From: a bacterium
GTDB lineage: Bacteria; Krumholzibacteriota; Krumholzibacteriia; LZORAL124-64-63
Direction of reading: 5' to 3'
DNA: 8,716 nucleotides
NCBI GenBank assembly: GCA_030635025.1
Contig: DAOVZQ010000083.1
Location: 1 to 8,716 of the forward strand
This document shows, in pieces, positions 4,679-8,716 of the stretch. Each line of letters starts with the position of its first letter. The stretch's first letter is position 1. The notes under the pieces were generated by a model, which was not told the origin of the DNA, did not search any database, and saw nothing but the letters and a program-made list of their open reading frames with translations. The position numbers and the translations under genes are program-made.

Positions 4679-6628
4679 CTAGCGGACCAGAAGGATTTCG
4701 ATGCGATCCAGATTGTCCAAAAGGCGCGTGTCGTTCGGATTGTGCTTCAGGCCCTCGCCAAAGATCGCCCGTGCTTCTTCAAGACGCCCCTGGCGGGCGA
4801 CGATGACACCCAGGTCAATATAGCCGCGAGGATCGTCGGGCGCGGTGACCATGAATTTTTTCGCAACGACCTCTGCTTCATCGTCGTGACCGATCCCGGC
4901 CAGGGCGACCGCGTAGTTGTGCATCATGTCGGTGTCTTCGGGATGGGAAGACAAGTGTTCCCGCATGAGATCGACAGCCTCGTCGGGCCGGTCGTCACTC
5001 AACAGCAAGGCGATCAGATCCCGCCTGACGTCGTCCACGGGATCGGCCGCCGTCAGACCACGCCGCAGGGTGTCTTCGCTCTCAGGAAGACGGCCTCTCC
5101 CCTTTTGTACTCTCGCCATGGCGCGATAGGTCTCCGGATGGGCGGGGTCCAACTCCAGGGCCGATCGATAGAGGGACAAGGCCCGATCATGCGCGGCCTG
5201 CTCGCCATCGTCGCCCAGATGTTCCCAGCGTACACCCTCGTTGACGAGCCCGGCCGCCTCCAGTCGCCTCAAAGACGAGTCGAGTCCCCAGGGCAATACG
5301 GCCAGCACACACACTATGATCAGCCCGACTCCTACGGCCAGGTGCCGACCACGCCGAGCCCAGAGTTCGGATACCGCAACGCTGGTAAACAAGGCCAGCA
5401 TGGGCACGAGTATAAGCCGGTAACGCGAGACCACGAAGAAGACACTCTGGGCGGCGATCAGCAGCAACAGCGCGATGGCCCAGGGCCGTAGCCGCTTGTC
5501 GCGTAGTCCCAGCAGGAACAGCCCGAGCAGACCGCCGGCCGCTACCACACCGTACGGCACGGGCAGCAGCTTCAATGCAGGCGCTTCACGAGCCCATGAG
5601 TCGAGGGGTGATATTTGAGAGAATTCAGCATCGACAAAGTGTAGCCGTAGCTTCTTCAACCACAGCCCCAGGGCGCGGAAGGGATCATCGCTTACGGCTC
5701 GCCATGCCTCGCGGGTCCAGGCCCGATCCGCCGCCGCCACATCGTGTATGTCGGCTCCGAGTCGTTGTGACAGGAAGAGTCTACCCGAAGGGTCGGCCTG
5801 GGCATCGAAACCACGGTAGGTCACGAAGAATCCATTGGCTTCGGGACCGTTGCCTATGTAGAGGTTGATGCCGCCGTTCAGGCTGGGTCCCGCGAGCCGT
5901 CCCGCCTTCACGGAGTTGAAAACCGACACGGGCAGGACGAGCAGAAGAAGGGCCAAAACAGCCGGCGCCCCTCGACGCCACGAGCGCCAATGCACCGGCT
6001 CATCACCCGCTCCAAGCAGGGCCCAGACAACCGGAACGATCAACAGCACCGCGTGGAATCGCAACAACGCCGCCGCACCCACAAGCGCACCGGCTGCCAG
6101 CGCCCACCGGCACGATAAGGCGCTACGGCTTGTCGCCGTGGCCAGGGCCGCCACGACCAGGAAGGTCAGCGGTACTTCCAATAGAGTCGAAGACGCGAAA
6201 ACGGCTCCGGGTCGGTAGAGCAGCCAAAGCACCGGCGCCATCCAGGCGAAGCGGACCGGGCCGTGTCTACGGGCGACTTGCCACAGCAGGACCGCCGTCC
6301 CTAGCCACAGCAGGACCTGCAGGATCCGCGTACCGTAGGGAGGCGGACCGATCCGGACCTGATCGGGACCGATCTCGCGGCCGCCGCCCGTGGCCGCGAC
6401 CAGATATGGATAGAGGGGTGACATGATAAAGGGGTCGTCGGGCAACCATTGACCGCCGGAAATTTCGGCGGCTTCACGCAGGTAGTAGGCTTCGTCGAGG
6501 ATGGGAACGCGGGTCAGGACCGTACGGTCCAGATCGCTCCAGACGAAATGCCAGAAGAGGGCCAGGGCAATGATCGCCAGGACGCCCAGAATCAGCCGGA
6601 CGGTCGGTCTGGTCCCGGGTTGTGCCAT
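4679..6628 (-). CDS. GT-C type membrane glycosyltransferase with C-terminal TPR domain
   Basis: The 649-residue protein has about 430 residues of hydrophobic helices (first span near 11-30, others near 101-118, 124-160, 172-205, 220-236, 355-374, 382-420, 430-447), the pattern of GT-C transferases that use polyprenyl-phosphate sugars (ArnT/PMT/GT39-like). The acidic motif DEAYYL (D45, E46) in the first loop matches the catalytic Asp position of this superfamily. MSPLYPYL (69-76), INLYIGNGPEANG (254-266) and SRYRLILVP (401-409) are also typical. After the last span, residues 460-649 form TPR repeats (ALSLYRSALELDPAHPETY at 483-501, YAVALAGIGHDDEAE, LGVIVARQGRLEEARAIF). Substrate is not predictable. 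The start ATG has AGGGGA just upstream and lies eight bases after ychF, so the two are likely co-transcribed. Family is firm; glycan target unknown. Confidence 0.88.
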   Translation of the reverse strand: MAQPGTRPTVRLILGVLAIIALALFWHFVWSDLDRTVLTRVPILDEAYYLREAAEISGGQWLPDDPFIMSPLYPYLVAATGGGREIGPDQVRIGPPPYGTRILQVLLWLGTAVLLWQVARRHGPVRFAWMAPVLWLLYRPGAVFASSTLLEVPLTFLVVAALATATSRSALSCRWALAAGALVGAAALLRFHAVLLIVPVVWALLGAGDEPVHWRSWRRGAPAVLALLLLVLPVSVFNSVKAGRLAGPSLNGGINLYIGNGPEANGFFVTYRGFDAQADPSGRLFLSQRLGADIHDVAAADRAWTREAWRAVSDDPFRALGLWLKKLRLHFVDAEFSQISPLDSWAREAPALKLLPVPYGVVAAGGLLGLFLLGLRDKRLRPWAIALLLLIAAQSVFFVVSRYRLILVPMLALFTSVAVSELWARRGRHLAVGVGLIIVCVLAVLPWGLDSSLRRLEAAGLVNEGVRWEHLGDDGEQAAHDRALSLYRSALELDPAHPETYRAMARVQKGRGRLPESEDTLRRGLTAADPVDDVRRDLIALLLSDDRPDEAVDLMREHLSSHPEDTDMMHNYAVALAGIGHDDEAEVVAKKFMVTAPDDPRGYIDLGVIVARQGRLEEARAIFGEGLKHNPNDTRLLDNLDRIEILLVR

Positions 6629-6636
6629 GCGATCCC

Positions 6637-7686
6637 CTATACGCTGAAGCGGATGTTCAGGACATCGCCGTCCTGGACCTCGTAGGCCTTCCCCTCCAGC
6701 CTCATCTGGTTGAGCTTCTTGACTTCGGCCAATCCACCCGCGGCCGTCAGGTCGTCATAGCTGCAGGTCTCGGCGCGAATGAAGCCGCGCTCCATGTCCG
6801 AATGGATCGTACCCGCAGCCTCCGGGGCCGGCGCGCCCTTGCGGACCGGCCAAGCACGACACTCGTCCTCGCCCACGGTGAAAAAGCTCTGCAGCCCCAT
6901 GGCGCTGTAGGCCGAGCGCGCCATACGATGGGACGCCGGCTCCTCGATTCCGAGATCGGCCAGGAATTCGTTGCGGTCTTCTTCGGGCAGCTCGGCCAAC
7001 TCAGCCTCCACCTTGGCGCACAGATCGACCACCTCGGCGCCGGTCTCCCGCGCAGCAGCGACGATCGACTCGTCCACGCCGTCCTCGGAGCCGTTGAGCA
7101 CCAGGATCATGGGCTTGAGCGTCAGCAGGGAGAAGCCGCTGGACAGCTTGATCTCATCCGAGCTCAGATCCAGGTCACGCAGGGGCTTGCCCTCATCGAG
7201 ACGCTCCTTGAAGCGCTCCATCAGCGGCGGCTCGAGAGGATTATCGACCTTCCCCTTGCGCGAGCGGTCCTTCTCCAGCCGTTCGATCCGGTTCTCGACG
7301 ATCTGCAGATCGGCGATGACCAGCTCGAGCGCCAACGATTCGATCTCGTCGACGGGTGCAGGTTCTTCGATACCATTGTCGAAACAGCGCACCACCTGGG
7401 CCAGGGCATCGACCCTGCGGGCGTGCTCCAGGAAGCGCGTCGCCTCACCGGCCCCACCGGGAGCGGTCGGCTCAAAGCCGGGGACATCCACCCAATCGAC
7501 AGTGGCGTGGATGGTCTTCTTCGGTTTGAACATGTCCGACAGGACATCCAGACGCGGGTCCGGAATACGCCCCACCGCCAGATGCGGCTCCACGCCACCC
7601 TGGCCGACCGGCTGGTCGGAACCGGTCACCGCGTTAAAAAGGGTCGTCTTGCCCGTGAACTTGAAGCCCAGGATACCGATCTGCAC
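6637..7686 (-). CDS. ychF: YchF/OLA1-family NTPase (divergent subfamily)
   Basis: The 349-residue protein belongs to the YchF/OLA1 group of Obg-related P-loop NTPases that associate with ribosomes and stress responses. Visible motifs: P-loop GFKFTGKTT (7-15), DVPGF (67-71, G3 position), LNGSED (197-202), where the NxxE pattern replaces the NKxD guanine-specificity motif as in ATP-preferring YchF proteins, and a C-terminal TGS domain (about 267-349) ending in the diagnostic EGKAYEVQDGDVLNIRF. The P-loop lacks the NVGKST of canonical YchF, and DPRLDVLSDMFKPKKT (43-58) resembles the paralogous subfamily. The start is GTG at 7684-7686, with GAGGAG six bases upstream and a promoter just before it. 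A longer reading from an ATG at 7764 would begin upstream of the predicted transcription start. Confidence 0.93.
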   Translation of the reverse strand: MQIGILGFKFTGKTTLFNAVTGSDQPVGQGGVEPHLAVGRIPDPRLDVLSDMFKPKKTIHATVDWVDVPGFEPTAPGGAGEATRFLEHARRVDALAQVVRCFDNGIEEPAPVDEIESLALELVIADLQIVENRIERLEKDRSRKGKVDNPLEPPLMERFKERLDEGKPLRDLDLSSDEIKLSSGFSLLTLKPMILVLNGSEDGVDESIVAAARETGAEVVDLCAKVEAELAELPEEDRNEFLADLGIEEPASHRMARSAYSAMGLQSFFTVGEDECRAWPVRKGAPAPEAAGTIHSDMERGFIRAETCSYDDLTAAGGLAEVKKLNQMRLEGKAYEVQDGDVLNIRFSV

Positions 7687-7722
7687 TGTATTCTCCTCGT
7701 TGCCGTGTATTGAGACCGCCCG

Positions 7723-7751
7723 ATGATAGTGCGGATGAGGTCGCTTGGCAA
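7723..7751 (-). promoter_or_regulatory. Sigma70-type promoter for ychF
   Basis: TTGCCA (7751-7746, five of six matches to the -35 consensus) is followed after exactly 17 bases by TATCAT (7728-7723, five of six matches to -10). The expected start is near 7716, about 30 bases before the GTG codon. It sits in the 78-base gap after the HNH gene and probably drives ychF and the glycosyltransferase. Confidence 0.72.
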
Positions 7752-7764
7752 TCTGGCGAGTCAT

Positions 7765-8716
7765 TCACCTGATCGGGATGTTATCCAGGAACCTGCCCTC
7801 CCGGTGGACAAGCTGGTGGCAGCTGGAGCACAAGACCCGAAGGTTAGCCGTCTCATTACCGCCGCCTTGTGATCGTTGACAACGATGATGAACCTCGAGG
7901 AAGCGGGTTCGATCGCAGCCTGGGGTTTCGCAGCGGTGACCGGCTCGAATCAGGGCTTCCCGACGTTTTTTGGGCGGGATGGTGGCCCGGTTGGGGCGGC
8001 CAGGCTCCTGGATAATGGCATCGCATTTCACAACTTCAGCCGACACCGTCTTCGCGCCTCGATCAGTCCGCACCTCAGCCGCACCACAGATTTTACACGT
8101 GTAAACTACAACCTGGAATGGTGAGCTGGATGCGGCTAAGGTTTCCGTATCCGTGCCGAGCTTCTCCGCAAGATCATTGAGAGCGGCGAGGATCAATTCC
8201 GCGCGGTCCAGATCTCGCACCGTCGATCCCTTCCGCGCAGCCCGCTTGCGGATTGTTTCAAGCAGAGCTTCGCGACGAGCATATTGCTCAGACGTGTATT
8301 TGGTATTCACTGAGATCTGAATATCCATGGGGGGCGAGTCCACCGACGGCTCGACCAGGTCCAACGCGGATTGCCCGGCCGCACACGGCGCCTGACGAAC
8401 CCGCAGCCGTACTGCTCGAACTTTCTGCTCCAGATTTCGGCTCGTCGATTGCTTGGCCACGGTGATCCACTTCTCTTCACTTGTAGGCGTAGCCACCTTG
8501 GCCACCTCCCGCGCCTTGGTCCACCCCAGCTCACCGGACGCAACCGAACGACGCAACCGCGGCAACTCTTCAAGCGCCCCGGCCAACCGAACAAACTGAG
8601 AGGTCTTGCTGGGAGTAAACCCAAGAGCCTCGGCCGCATAAGCTTGAATCGAAGAGTACCCAAGATCCCGATACAACTTGCGACTCAGAATCTCACCGAA
8701 CAGAAGCACGGCGTTC
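7765..8716 (-). CDS. HNH endonuclease-family protein (5' end cut by window edge)
   Basis: The reading frame is open to the right edge (…NAVLLFGEILSRKLY), and homologous proteins have further N-terminal residues, so the true start lies outside; the GTG at 8707-8709 is not proposed as the start. Numbering from that GTG, residues 1-105 are helical (YRDLGYSSIQAYAAEALGFT and SKTSQFVRLAGALEELPRL), as in the N-terminal region of the DUF222-HNH-type proteins. A zinc-ribbon-like CxxC (C205, C208) with C229 precedes the nuclease. The HNH domain (about 254-305) has C260/C265, HH (274-275), ANL (288-290) with N289, and CSSCH (294-298) followed by H302, a complete-looking ββα-Me metal site. The natural role of this often multicopy family is unknown. 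It is separate from ychF, which has its own promoter. Confidence 0.85.
   Translation of the reverse strand, partial: NAVLLFGEILSRKLYRDLGYSSIQAYAAEALGFTPSKTSQFVRLAGALEELPRLRRSVASGELGWTKAREVAKVATPTSEEKWITVAKQSTSRNLEQKVRAVRLRVRQAPCAAGQSALDLVEPSVDSPPMDIQISVNTKYTSEQYARREALLETIRKRAARKGSTVRDLDRAELILAALNDLAEKLGTDTETLAASSSPFQVVVYTCKICGAAEVRTDRGAKTVSAEVVKCDAIIQEPGRPNRATIPPKKRREALIRAGHRCETPGCDRTRFLEVHHRCQRSQGGGNETANLRVLCSSCHQLVHREGRFLDNIPIR

Noticed and set aside
6622..7713. Plus-strand open frame of 363 codons opposite ychF
   Set aside because: It mirrors the codon pattern of ychF and shows no family resemblance; ychF itself is unambiguous.
1..8716. CRISPR array, tRNA, rRNA, insertion sequence or attachment site
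   Set aside because: No regularly spaced repeats, cloverleaf, ribosomal sequence, transposase frame or terminal inverted repeats were seen.

Overview
The window is a bacterial chromosomal segment of roughly 60% G+C. Every gene I can support lies on the minus strand, so transcription runs from high to low coordinates. The encoded products (a lipoprotein with a lipobox, periplasmic Spy/CpxP-type proteins, an ECF sigma factor with a zinc-finger anti-sigma factor, a polytopic sugar transferase and Rho) point to a free-living bacterium with a Gram-negative-type envelope. The mix would suit a deltaproteobacterial lineage or an uncultured candidate phylum. That placement is inference; no sequence here fixes the taxon.

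Layout in the direction of transcription: (1) 8716-7765, an HNH endonuclease-family gene cut by the window edge. (2) A clear sigma70-type promoter, then ychF (7686-6637, GTG start), encoding a divergent YchF/OLA1-family NTPase. Eight bases later comes a gene (6628-4679) for a GT-C membrane glycosyltransferase with a cytoplasm- or periplasm-facing TPR tail. (3) A structured leader, then a tightly packed four-gene operon (4580-2521): a secreted Spy/CpxP-like LTxxQ protein, an ECF sigma factor (TTG start), a zinc-finger anti-sigma factor with one membrane span, and a membrane-anchored CnrX/Spy-like protein. (4) A near-consensus promoter overlapping the stop codon of that operon, driving a TPR lipoprotein (2369-1176). 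(5) A 252-base gap with a strong hairpin, a perfect 10-base inverted repeat and short direct repeats, leading into rho (923 to beyond the left edge).

The most interesting unit is the ECF operon. It resembles the CnrYXH-type logic (sigma factor, membrane anti-sigma factor, periplasmic sensor) but carries two different Spy/CnrX-superfamily proteins, one soluble and one anchored. These are highly basic, whereas the periplasmic tail of the anti-sigma factor is wholly acidic. I infer an envelope-stress or metal-sensing switch in which the basic proteins could contact the acidic tail. No mobile element, CRISPR array, tRNA or rRNA was seen.
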